NCBI GenBank assembly: GCA_963576725.1 | Contig: OY755237.1 | Location: 54,845,805 to 54,909,804 of the forward strand | DNA length: 64,000 bases | Source: Azorinus chamasolen | Lineage: Eukaryota; Mollusca; Bivalvia; Cardiida; Solecurtidae | Reading direction: 5' to 3' | Shown here: positions 23,490 through 33,600 of the stretch, piece by piece | How the letters are laid out: every line of letters starts with the position of its first letter | Numbering within the stretch: position 1 is the stretch's first letter | The notes under the pieces: model-generated | What the model saw: only the letters and a program-made list of their open reading frames with translations | Told to the model about the DNA's origin: nothing | Database searches by the model: none | Program-made: the position numbers and the translations under genes

Positions 23490-24355
23490 CAATTCATACT
23501 GTCTGTCCGGACGTTCCTCACATCTTGTTTGTCATTCTCCTCATACACCAGCGGAAGGGTTTACGTCAAACCTTCACAGATGAAGAAGGCTAATATGAAA
23601 ATACACGGTAAATAAGAGAATTTTTGCTCTGACAATTTTTACCAGAGTTATGGCCTTTAACTTATGAGACTTTGAAATTCTCTTCACCATATTACATAAA
23701 GTGAAACACGTAGTGTGTCCAAATCCTCATACGCCAATATGAGGCTTTACTTCAAGCATTTACAAATAATGTGATGACGTATGTAAAGATAGGAAGTTCC
23801 GCTCCGACCATTTTAATGAGAGTTATGGGACTTCGAAATGGTCTTCACTATATAAAATATAGTGAAAAATATTGCGTGTCTTACTCCTCATACCCCACTG
23901 AGATTTACTTCAAACCACCACAGATGAACAAAGTTGATACGAATATGTACGTAAAAGAAGGTAATTCTTGCTCTGACCATTTTTACGAGAGTTATGAGAC
24001 TTTGAAATGAAATTCTTCATTATATAACATAGTGAAAACATCTTGTGTGTCGAACTCCTCACACGCCAATTTCACAAATAAAGAACGAACGTTGATGTAA
24101 ATATGTACATTAAGAAGGGAGTGTTTGCTCTGACCATTTTTACCAGAGTTAATGGACATTGAAATGTTCTTCTCTATATAACAAATAACGAAAAACTATT
24201 GGCTGTCCAACTCCTCGTACACCAATGGAAGGATTTACTTCAAACTTTCACAGGTGAACCAAGTTGATATGAAGATGTGAATGATTTGCTCAGACTATTT
24301 TACCAGAGTTATTGGACTTCGACATTTTCTTTACTCCATAACACATAGACAAAAG
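23490..24355 (+). repeat. Tandem repeat, ~175-185 bp, five copies
   Basis: Units hold TGTCCAACTCCTCATACACC, a TTTACTTCAAACCTTCACAG stretch, TGAACAAAGTTGATATGAA, TTGCTCTGACCATTTTTACC and AGAGTTATGGGACTTTGAAA, then TTCACTATATAACA. Starts are near 23505, 23712, 23875, 24045 and 24200. The 79-codon frame at 23771-24010 is inside it. Confidence 0.85.
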
Positions 24356-24419
24356 TGCGACAATATTGCCAAAAAGGGGAGGGGGCGGGGCATATGGGCA
24401 CAATTGTTTAGTTTTTTAT

Positions 24420-24672
24420 GTAACCCTTTCCCTCGTATAAACGCTTTTTCACGCATCTGCAAACAGAGTAGTTCCAGATCAGACGGTTCCTATAGGAGCC
24501 GTCTGATCAGGGTCTGCTCTGTTTGCTAATGGAATTTGATAGATCTGTTTATTTTGTTTCTAAAAAAAAGGCTATAATGTTCTACCTTCCATATTACATT
24601 AAAACTAATTTGCCCATGAATATTCAGTAGGTAATGAAATTTGTAATTAACATAGATCAGGGAAAGGGTTAA
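24420..24672. mobile_element. MITE, group A
   Basis: Ends (G)TAACCCTTTCCCTC and GGGAAAGGGTTAA. Hairpin 24459-24523: GCAAACAGAGTAGTTCCAGA, centre TTCCTATAGGAG (24487-24498), then TGATCAGGGTCTGCTCTG. The remainder (AATGTTCTACCTTCCAT, ATGAATATTCAGTAGGT) is shared with 49337-49586 and 58333-58577. Confidence 0.85.
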
Positions 24673-24674
24673 AT

Positions 24675-25040
24675 GTATGTTATATGTTTCTTTTTTACAA
24701 GATAAACATAGCATGCCAAAGATATTTACTTAAGCAGGTCGTATTGCCAATTGTAACATATATATAGTTCTATTTCTATCTTATTCTATAGGTTTTTATT
24801 TTTATGCTTTTTGTGTCGGTTATAATCCCAAGTCAATTTAAATCTCCAGATAAAGTATTGTTTAAGTTTTTTGTATAGTTTCTGGTTACAAATTAATGTT
24901 TAATTAAAATGCAAACAATCCTTTACTAATTCCATGTACATTTATAAATGCTCATGTCTGTTCTACATTTAAAAGTTATTTTGAGATGATTTCATTGTAC
25001 ATCTATCATGTGTTATGGAATGACTGCAGTTTTACCGAAA
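24675..25040. other. No gene seen
   Basis: AT-rich single-copy sequence. Confidence 0.4.
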
Positions 25041-25044
25041 CTGC

Positions 25045-25265
25045 CCATGTCGGCGTATGTTGAACCGCAAATTTCACGCCACCCATTTTTCACACGTGTG
25101 AAATTTGCGGCCCAAATTTTCACATAATTTGTGAGAACTGCGTTCTGCTCCTATACCCCCTTTCAAAGCCCGACGCATTTTTCACGTATGTGAAAAATGC
25201 GTCGAGACGATGTGCTAAATTATTCACTTCAAAACATGTGACACATTTTTCACACGTGAAAATAT
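25045..25265. repeat. Cluster of TTTCACACGTGTGAAA palindromes
   Basis: CCGCAAATTTCACGCC returns as TTCACACGTGTGAAATTTGCGG (25067-25106). A second palindrome, GACGCATTTTTCACGTATG and its return GTGAAAAATGCGTC, lies at 25171-25204. A third, CATTTTTCACACGTGAAAAT, is at 25242-25265. All share a TTTTTCAC/GTGAAAA core. Confidence 0.8.
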
Positions 25266-25499
25266 ATTGAAGTTGACCAATTTCTTTGGTCATTTCGGTT
25301 ATAGATCAAGGTCGCGGGAATCGAAATGCCAGATTTGTATTACAACTCAGAAGTTGATTTGGGTGCTTGCTCAACATACTTATTTGATTAAAATATAATT
25401 ATGGGTCACGTGGGTAAAAAGTATTTGGAGTTCCTTGTTAATCATTTGGCGTCCACATATTTGATATGCATAATGATTTTGTCTGCGTTTGATGTCCCC

Positions 25500-25955
25500 G
25501 TGTTGCGGCACATCTTGTTGCCGCTGTACATAGTGTCGCCGGCGACCATCTCTGCTGAAACAAATGGAACATATTGTCGCCGGCGTTAATATGTGACGAA
25601 GGTTATGGTGCTTTTAAGGGTGTTTTTGCCGACAATATGTCAAACGGCTTTTACGACGAACAAATTGACGACTGAGAACATACATATGGATGAAACGACA
25701 GACAAACAGCCGGACGGATATGTGATTCTGTCAAAACAGTTGACACAATACACAGCTTCTGATTATCAATGGTACAATTACACTGTTGTGTCGTAAACCA
25801 CCGAATACTATAAAATTTTGATTTCCCGACAATATGACAGTGGCGTAACCCTTGGGCATGTATTGTCGCCGTTGCCGACAACTTCGGCACATACTGTCGC
25901 CGGCGACAATATGTGCCGCTTGTTTCGACATACATTGTTGCCGGCGACGATATGT
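25500..25955. repeat. Repeated TGTCGCCGGCGACA palindromes
   Basis: GTCGCCGGCGAC and close variants occur at about 25527-25540, 25572-25585, 25865-25880, 25895-25912 and 25935-25950. They are often embedded in ACATATTGTCGCCGG or CCGGCGACAATATGTG. GC-rich islets in AT-rich DNA; frames at 25593-25796 and 25651-26098 run across them in both directions. Confidence 0.75.
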
Positions 25956-26128
25956 ATAGCTCGACCAATTTGACCTGGATCCTCACCTTTATGCAGAATA
26001 CATAATGAGAGAGATGACGCTGTATAAATAAAACTCCGCCGGTAAATCGTGAAGTCTATTCTCCCTGAAATTAACCCGTGCATATGTAAACCATACAATC
26101 ACGAGTGTGTCCATGCATAGTTGCTTAC
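25954..26128 (+). repeat. 175-bp direct repeat, copy 1
   Basis: From GTATAGCTCGACCAATTTGA to CATGCATAGTTGCTTAC. About 95% identical to 27665-27839. It contains GACGCTGTATAAATAAAACT, a TATA-like motif. A reversed piece of its left part lies at 26178-26216. Confidence 0.9.
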
Positions 26129-26177
26129 CGGGACACGTGCCGAGGATAAATGTTACGAATTTTTATTTATGCAAATT

Positions 26178-26255
26178 AAGAAGGTCAGGGTCCAGGTCAA
26201 ATTGTTCGAGCTATACACCGTCGACAACATGTGCTGCAACACCCGGGATATTGAA
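26178..26255 (-). repeat. Inverted piece of the 175-bp repeat
   Basis: AAGGTCAGGGTCCAGGTCAA then ATTGTTCGAGCTATACACC is the reverse complement of the first 40 bp of the 175-bp repeat. It is closer to copy 2 (CGAACAATTTGACCTGGACC) than to adjacent copy 1. It continues as GTCGACAACATGTGC, mirroring the palindrome left of copy 1. Confidence 0.7.
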
Positions 26256-27660
26256 TATCTGGGATATTTTGTCCCGATCGGCTGTTAGTCTGTCACCCTG
26301 GTCTGTATATTGGGTGTGTACATTTCTTAAGAAAAAAACTTTCACAATACCAAAACTTCTGACCTTATGACCTTCTCCTTGACCTTTGACTTACTATTTT
26401 AAAAACTTATTTTGGCTGATGAGGCGCAGGACCATTATAATTTGCGTATGTGATTTTTGATACACACCATTTGTAGGAATACAAAATATTTGACCTGCTG
26501 ACCTCTGAATTGATCTTAAGCATACTTAATGAAAAAACTTTCTATTGGCTATCACTTTTGAATCATCGAAAATGGGGCTTTCAAACTTGGCACTTATCTT
26601 CCTTGTTTCAAGACCTTTTTACAGTATGTAGCGTAAATCATGCGTATATCTATCGTGCGTTAATCGTATATCATGGGTATATCTTTCGTGTGGATATGTT
26701 GTACATTTCACGGTTAATATAATGGGTACTATTTCCATTTTATGGGATATTTGATTAATAATTTCTGTACTATATGTATATTATCTAAAGAAAGAAAGGG
26801 TTGTTCTTTACTTAAGGTAATAGAAACGTAAGAAACCGTTCAAATCGTATCGTATAGTGTGCGTATATGTATCGTACGTGAATAGTATATCATGCGTGAT
26901 CTATTGTATATCGTGACAACACATATGCTCACATATTTTGTATCGGAGTTGACACACCATCTTTCGGCAATAATTTGAGAGCGAAGAAAAAAATCTTTCT
27001 CCGACTCTGCGTTATGTTTCCAGATCACAACTTTGTTTTAAAAGAAATCAACGCAGAAATCTACACCGAAAGTAGAAGTTTATTTTAGAATTTTCAGCAA
27101 ATTTAGGAAAGACATTGAAGAAAAAGTCCCGCTTTGATTGTTCTGAAAATCCTTATATATTTTCGACTCCTGTAGCGTAATAAAACGTATTGGCGATTTT
27201 GGCGTTCCATAACTTGAACATATACGAAGCACATTCTTTGAATAGTTAGGGTTATAATGACTGCAGGCCAGTCTGTAAAGTAGGCCAGTATGATGGTCGA
27301 AGGTATATAAATGGGCGTTTTGTCAGCAGCCAAAATCAGCTTAGACACGGGTTTTATCGGCCCTGAAATAACACACGCTACCTCTGCTACCTCTACTCGT
27401 GTTATGGCTGCTATGGTGCATCATACATTTGCAGCATCAAACCAATCCGAATCGCATTATTTATATGATCTAATGTCAATAGACAGGACACACACAAAAT
27501 TGGCGCCAAAAGGTATAATAATGGGCCAAAAATTGGCCTCGGTTTTTTTTTTCGCACAGTACATATATGACCTTCTATAAATAGACGCGTACTGCCTTTC
27601 TGGTTGTGCTTTCTGGCACCGAAACAATAACACAAGCAACGTTGTTTAAAGTTGTCACCC
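26256..27660. other. No gene seen between the direct repeats
   Basis: No gag, pol or transposase motif. A short direct repeat built on CGTATATCTATCGTGCGTTAA (26644-26665) and CGTATATGTATCGTACGTGAA (26862-26882) is present. Small frames on both strands at 27103-27640 have no recognised content. Confidence 0.45.
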
Positions 27661-27664
27661 TCAC

Positions 27665-27839
27665 GTATAGCTCGAACAATTTGACCTGGACCCTTACCTT
27701 TATGCAGAATACATAATGAGAGAGATGACGCTGTATAAATAAAACTCTGCCGGTAAATCGTAAAGTCTATTCTCGCTGGAATAAACCCGTGCATATGTAA
27801 ACCATACAATCACGAGTGTGTCCATGCATAGTTGCTTAC
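27665..27839 (+). repeat. 175-bp direct repeat, copy 2
   Basis: Same length as copy 1 and the same boundaries (GTATAGCTCG to GTTGCTTAC), with about nine substitutions. The frames at 27411-27809 and 25808-26098 (minus) start with the same residues only because of this repeat. Confidence 0.9.
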
Positions 27840-27855
27840 AGCAGAATAAGTTGTT

Positions 27856-27891
27856 TTGTTGTTCAGAGATTCCCCGCTCGATTGTATTATA
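27856..27891 (+). repeat. 36-bp direct repeat, copy 1
   Basis: TTGTTGTTCAGAGATTCCCC to TCGATTGTATTATA, identical to 28751-28786. The pair brackets about 860 bp. Confidence 0.9.
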
Positions 27892-27900
27892 ATCATAGAA

Positions 27901-27978
27901 GCGTTTTGAGACAAAGCTGAAATTTCGTATATTCATAGAATATAGAATATACGAAATTTCAGCTTTGTCTCAAAACGC
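27901..27978. repeat. Perfect 34-bp inverted repeat
   Basis: Arms 27901-27934 (GCGTTTTGAGACAAAGCTGA onward to GTATATTC) and 27945-27978 are perfectly complementary around a 10-nt loop (ATAGAATATA). It lies 10 bp after the 36-bp direct repeat. Confidence 0.95.
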
Positions 27979-28084
27979 CCCAAACTTTATTTTTTTGGCT
28001 CCAAATGTTACAAAACGTCAATTTAGAGAGATTTTTAACTTATTTTAGAAATATTTCATTAGCCGAACTCCTGTGTATTAGTCC

Positions 28085-28185
28085 ATAGGCAAACAGAGCA
28101 GATCTTAATGAGACGGCTCCTATAGGAGTCGTCTGGTCTGGGTCTACTCTGTGTGCAAATGCGTAAATATTGAGTAAAGGGTAAA
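28085..28185. mobile_element. MITE, group A hairpin
   Basis: GGCAAACAGAGCAGATCTTA, dyad CTCCTATAGGAG (28117-28128), then GGTCTGGGTCTACTCTGTGT and GAGTAAAGGGTAAA as a decayed right end. The left end was not found. Confidence 0.7.
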
Positions 28186-28189
28186 TCAG

Positions 28190-28750
28190 CAGAATAAACT
28201 GTTTTATTATACTGCAAAGTAAAATCCTCACTTCTGATTGGTTAACTAGCCGTGTACATGAGTCCATGTACCCTGTGAGCTGACAGGGTACATAGAAAAG
28301 CCCCATGGCAGGCCCCACATATTATGGTCAGCAACCAAAAGACCCACTTCTCGACTCGGCTAAACAATAGCAAAATTCATAATAGACAACTATTGATACG
28401 TAAAGAAAACAATGCAGAAATGAATTAAAAAACACCATTGTTTGAAATGACCAATAAAACAGTTTTAGAGGAGTTATTATATCGTCCAGCCATCTATAAT
28501 AACACGAACGCCGATGAAATACAATACAAAACACTTCGGATACCTTCGGGTAGAAATAATTGTATTGGGCGCTTTTAGGGGAATTAGCGTGTTTAGTGAT
28601 TCAACATGCAACATGCAAAAATGGATTTATATAAATTATCCGAACCGTAAAACTTTGCAGTATAATAAAGCCTAACGGCTCGGGCAACATGATTTTCCTC
28701 AGCCGGGAATAAATCGTCATGTACCCTGGGAAAGAACTGTATAACTAATA
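28190..28750. other. No gene; weak inverted pair
   Basis: TTTTATTATACTGCAAAGT (28203-28221) and its reverse ACTTTGCAGTATAATAAA (28653-28670) bracket about 430 bp with GTACATGAGTCCATGTACCC. It may be a small element nested between the 36-bp repeats. Confidence 0.4.
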
Positions 28751-28786
28751 TTGTTGTTCAGAGATTCCCCGCTCGATTGTATTATA
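28751..28786 (+). repeat. 36-bp direct repeat, copy 2
   Basis: Identical to 27856-27891. Confidence 0.9.
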
Positions 28787-29052
28787 CACGTTGTGTCGTA
28801 TAGTGACAATAAGAACATATCCCGGTTGATACGTTACTTTATAGCTAGCGAAACGTGAGACCTGGTGGTGTTCCTCGACTCTAACTGCAGAATTTCGCGA
28901 CCTCATCAAATGATTTTCTGTTCTTTCAAGTAATACTTAAGTCAGTAAACCTAAAAATGTTATCACTTACACCAGCGTTCTATACATACACACTTCTAAG
29001 TGCAATAGATATATACACTTCCTTAATCCGGTCGCAACCATTAACATGTGGC
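28787..29052. other. Left flank of FB2; no gene seen
   Basis: Single-copy sequence ending in CAGCTA (29053-29058), which recurs directly after FB2 at 37070-37075. Confidence 0.5.
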
Positions 29053-29079
29053 CAGCTATGTTACAACCACTTTTGCAAT

Positions 29080-31480
29080 AATAACCAGAATTGCAATAAA
29101 TTTATTGCGAAACTGGTTGGGATGTAAAATGGGTCCAAATTCGTATTGCAATTACTTGACAACCAGTTTTGCAATAAAAACCAGAATTGCAATAAACTTT
29201 TTCTGAATGAAACGAAGAAGTGACTGTTGCATTTCGGGTAGTTGCTAATAGTTTCAAACATCTTAATAGGACATACTCGGATGGAATTAAAGCCCAAATG
29301 GGCTTATCAGTAAACTAGAAAACCAATCATTTATCAGTGTTTTCTCTGTTTGAACATCGGCTGGATTGATAAATTAGTCGATTATAGGATTATTTGTTTC
29401 AAAGGTAGTTGCAAACATCTTTTTAAAGCTAATTCGGATAATATGGAAGCCTAATAGGCTTATCAGCAAACTTCGAACTTACCAAAACAACACCCTGTTC
29501 TGAATTTATATAATTGAAACTTGAAAGAAATGATCACAATGAAGACGAATTTGCCATAGTCTGCTAAATCAGATACCTTTTCAAGAAATACAAAATGTTT
29601 ATTGCGAAACTGGTTGGGATGTAAAAGGTGACATAATTTGTATTGCAATTGTTCGACAACCAGTTTGCAATAAAACCCAGAATTGTAATAAACTTTTCTT
29701 CATTGGAGAAATGAGTGATTCATGCTTTGGTGGCAGTTGTAAACATATGCGAACATCTCAAATGGACACATCCAAATGCCAACAAAGCCTAAATGGGCTT
29801 ATCAGCGCATTATAAAACCAACCTTATATCGTCTCTTTCTGTTTGAACATTGGGGATTGTCAGCGTAGTCCCAACCACTTTTGCAATAAATTTATTGCGA
29901 AACTGGTTGGGATGTAAAATGGGTCCAAATTCGTATTGCAATTACTTGACAACCAGTTTTGCAATAAAAACCAGAATTGCAATAAACTTTTCTGGATGAA
30001 AGAAATAAGTTACTGTTGCAGTTAAGGTAGTTGCAAACATCTTTTTAAAGCTAATTCGGATAATATGGATGCCTAATAGACTTATCAGCCATCTATGAAA
30101 TTGGCCAAAAACTACCTGTTCTGAACGTATATATTCGAAAATTGACAGGAATGATAACAATGTAGACGAGTTTGCCATAGTTTGCTAGATCAGACATCTT
30201 TTCAAGAATTTCAAAATATTTATTGCGAAACTGGTTGGGATGTAAAATGTGACATAATTTGTATTGCAATTATTTGACAACCAGTTTCGCAATAAAACCC
30301 AGAATTGCAATAAACTTTTCTTCATTCGTGCTTTGGCAACAGTTGTAAACAGATGCGAACATCTAAAATGGACACACCCAAATGCCAACAAAGCCTAAAT
30401 GGGCTTATCAGCACATTATGAAACCAACCTTATATCGTCTCTTTCTGTTTGAACATTGGGGATTGTCAGCGTAGTCCCAACCACTTTTGCAATAAATTTA
30501 TTGCGAAACTGGTTGAGATGTAAAAAGTGTCTAAATTCGTATTGCAATTACTTGACAACCACTTTTGCAATAAAAACCAGAATTGCAATAAACTTTTCTA
30601 CATTGGAGAAATGAGTTATTCATGTATCGGCGGCAGTTGTTAACAGACGCGAACATCTCAAATGGACACATCCAAATGCCAACAAAGCCTAAATGGGCTT
30701 ATCAGCACATTATGAAACCAACCTTATATCGTCTCTTTCTGTTTGAACTTTGGGGATTGACAGCGTAGTCCCAACAACTTTTGCAATAAATTTATTGCGA
30801 AACTGGTTGGGATGTAAAATGGGTCCAAATTCGTATTGCAATTACTTGACAACCAGTTTTGCAATAAAAACCAGAATTGCAATAAACTTTTTTCTGGATG
30901 AAACGAAGAAGTGACTGTTGCATTTCGGGTAGTTGCTAATAGTTTCAAACATCTTAATAGGACATACTCGGATGGAATTAAAGCCCAAATGGGCTTATCA
31001 GTAAACTAGAAAACCAATCATTTATCAGTGTTTTCTCTGTTTGAACATCGGCTGGATTGATAAATTAGTCGATTATAGGATTATTTGTTTCAAAGGTAGT
31101 TGCAAACATCTTTTTAAAGCTAATTCGGATAATATGGAAGCCTAATAGGCTTATCAGCAAACTTCGAACTTACCAAAACAACACCCTGTTCTGAATTTAT
31201 ATAATTGAAACTTGAAAGAAATGATCACAATGAAGACGAATTTGCCATAGTCTGCTAAATCAGATACCTTTTCAAGAAATACAAAATGTTTATTGCGAAA
31301 CTGGTTGGGATGTAAAAGGTGACATAATTTGTATTGCAATTGTTCGACAACCAGTTTCGCAATAAAACCCAGAATTGTAATAAACTTTTCTACATTGGAG
31401 AAATGAGTGATTCATGCTTTGGTGGCAGTTGTAAACATATGCGAACATCTCAAATGGACACATCCAAATGCCAACAAAGC
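29080..31480 (+). repeat. 1.69-kb internal duplication in FB2 left arm
   Basis: 29080-29790 recurs at 30771-31480 (offset 1691) almost unchanged, so that a 61-codon minus-strand frame is identical at 29463-29648 and 31154-31339. The arm therefore grew by block duplication and not only unit by unit. Confidence 0.85.
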
Positions 31481-32104
31481 CTAAATGGGCTTATCAGCAC
31501 ATTATGAAACCAACCTTATATCGTCTCTTTCTGTTTCAACATTTGGGATTGACAGCGTAGTCCCAACCACTTTTGCAATAAGTTTATTGCGAAACTGGTT
31601 GAGATGTAAAAAGTGTCTAAATTCGTATTGCAATTACTTGACAACCACTTTTGAAATAAAAAACCAGAATTGCAATAAACTTTTCTACATTGGAGGAATG
31701 AGTTATTCATGTATCGGCGGCAGTTGTTAACAGACGCGAACATCTTAAATGGACACATCGCAATGCCAACAAAGCCTAAATGGGCTTATCAGCACATTAT
31801 GAAACCAACCTTATATCGTCTCTTTCTGTTTGAACTTTGGGGAATGACAGCGTAGTCCCAACCACTTTTGCAATAAATTTATTGCGAAACTGGTTGGGAT
31901 GTAAAATGGGTCCAAATTCGTACTGCAATTACTTGACAACCAGTTTTGCAATAAAAAACTAGAATTGCAATAAACTTTTCTGGATGAAACAAAGAAATTA
32001 CTGTTGCATTTCGCATACTTGCTAATAGTTGCAAACCTGGTAGTAGGATAAATCCGGGTGAAAACAAAGCCCAAATGGGCTTATAAGTAAATTTTGGAAA
32101 CCAA

Positions 32105-32400
32105 CCATATACATGTACATGTAAAGGTAAAAGTGACGTGTAATGTTTGGAACTATATACATGTACATATTCTCCCGACTTCACAATTTACCCCTTAGCA
32201 CTGGGTTATATGTCGGCCATTAACATTCAGCGCCCAATGCAGCTTATTTCCCTCATTTATACACCTGGGTGGAGAGTATTAATCGTGGGACGCATTTATT
32301 GTTAAGAAAATATATGATAGCCCGATGGCAAGATTCGAACCGGGCACCCTCCGGTCCCAAGTCTAACCTCCTACCACTGGACCACCACTCCAACAAATGT
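32105..32400 (-). mobile_element. tRNA-derived SINE
   Basis: On the minus strand the head (about 32395-32315) reads GTGGTGGTCCAGTGGTAGGA, a good pol III A box, and 50 nt on GCCCGGTTCGAATCTTGCC, a B box. It resembles a Glu/Gly-type tRNA without a full cloverleaf. The body follows with CTCCACCCAGGTGTATAAAT and ends near TACATGTACATGTA. FB2 arm sequence resumes right beside it (32440, TTTTTAAAGCTAATTCGG), so it inserted into FB2. Confidence 0.75.
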
Positions 32401-32523
32401 ATTTCAATGTTTTCTATATTTAAAAAAGCTGGATCTAAGGTCTTTTTAAAGCTAATTCGGATAATATGAAAAATTAATAGCCTTATCAGAAAAACACGAG
32501 TTTGTCGAAATAACATCCATTTT

Positions 32524-33600
32524 AGCTCACCAGAACGTGTTCAGGGTGAGCTTTTGTGATCGCCTGATGTCCGTCGGCGTTTGTTGTGCGTCGTTCGTCG
32601 TGCGGTGTGTGTCGTGCGCCGTGCGCCGTCAACAATTTGAACCTTTAAAAGTCTTCTCCTCTGAATCTACAGGGTTCTCAGTTTTCATCTTTAGCACATA
32701 ACATCACCTATAGGTCTTCTACAAAAGTTATATATATTATGTCCCTGGAGTCAAAATTGGCCCCGCCACGGTCCCAGGGGTGGCCAGTTTTCTCTAGCTG
32801 ACTGTTATTCTGTACAAGTAGCAGAATGCTGGTTCACTTAGGTTGGGCATGGGGAAAACTTTAAAAATCTTCTTGTCAAAAACTGCATGTCACAGAGCTT
32901 AGATATTAGGTGTATAGATTTACCTAATATACCTTATAGAAATTTGTTAATATCATAGTTCTGAGGTTAAAATTGGCCCTGCCCTGTTTGTTATACTTTA
33001 AAATAGACTTTTACATTATAAAGGTTCCCCTTAGCTAGAAGGACTCAAGATACTCAGTCTGTGTTAAGGAATCACTGGAGAGGTCAAGTTCCTGGTCAAA
33101 ACTCTATAAAGTTGTCTGCTTCAGAATTAGTGTCTGTTTGTTCACACTGTTTTTAACCCATTCCCTCATAGGCTATTTTCAGATCCTACCTCTTTGAATA
33201 AATCTACTGATAAGGAGCATGAATTAGAGAAACGGAAAAGTTCAGAATTGCGTGGATTTGAAACCATTGAGATAAATAGAGCATTTACTCAAATGCTCTA
33301 TTTATCACAATGGTTTCATAAAGTGACTATTACAGAGGCGTAGAAAGGCGTTTTATGGAGGAAAGGGTTAATGCATATCAATCTTACAATTAACTTATGT
33401 ACAAACCACATATGAACTAACATACAGGTATGCGTCAGATCAGAATCCAAACTGTGTGCTAATTTCAGTCAAGTCATGCTAAGAAATAAAGCCCCATCCC
33501 AGGGGATGCCAGTTTTCTATACAACATAGTGAAAACTTTGAAAATCTTCTCCTCTAAATGTCTGGTGAGCGATATCAGGGCCATCATGGCCCTCTTGTTA
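32524..33600 (+). mobile_element. Dispersed repeat, CTCACCAGAACGTG type
   Basis: Starts GCTCACCAGAACGTGTTCAG with GGGTGAGCTTTTGTGATCGC and a GTCGT/GCCGT-rich stretch. It ends GTGAGCGATATCAGGGCCAT then CATGGCCCTCTTG. I know this repeat from bivalve genomes as a non-coding dispersed element of about 1 kb; the class is uncertain. It lies in the middle of FB2 and itself contains a group-B MITE. Confidence 0.7.
33153..33371. mobile_element. MITE, group B, nested
   Basis: TTAACCCATTCCCTCATAGG at the left, TTATGGAGGAAAGGGTTAA at the right. Centre collapsed to GAGCATTTACTCAAATGCTC, that is, the dyad has lost its middle. It sits within the dispersed repeat 32524-33600, which sits within FB2: three levels of nesting. 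Confidence 0.85.

Noticed and set aside
25954..27839. A true LTR retrotransposon
   Set aside because: No primer-binding site, polypurine tract, coding remnant or TG..CA ends could be shown; kept only as a direct repeat pair.
32310..32395. Functional tRNA gene
   Set aside because: A and B boxes are good, but the acceptor and anticodon arms do not pair, and the sequence runs on into a SINE body.
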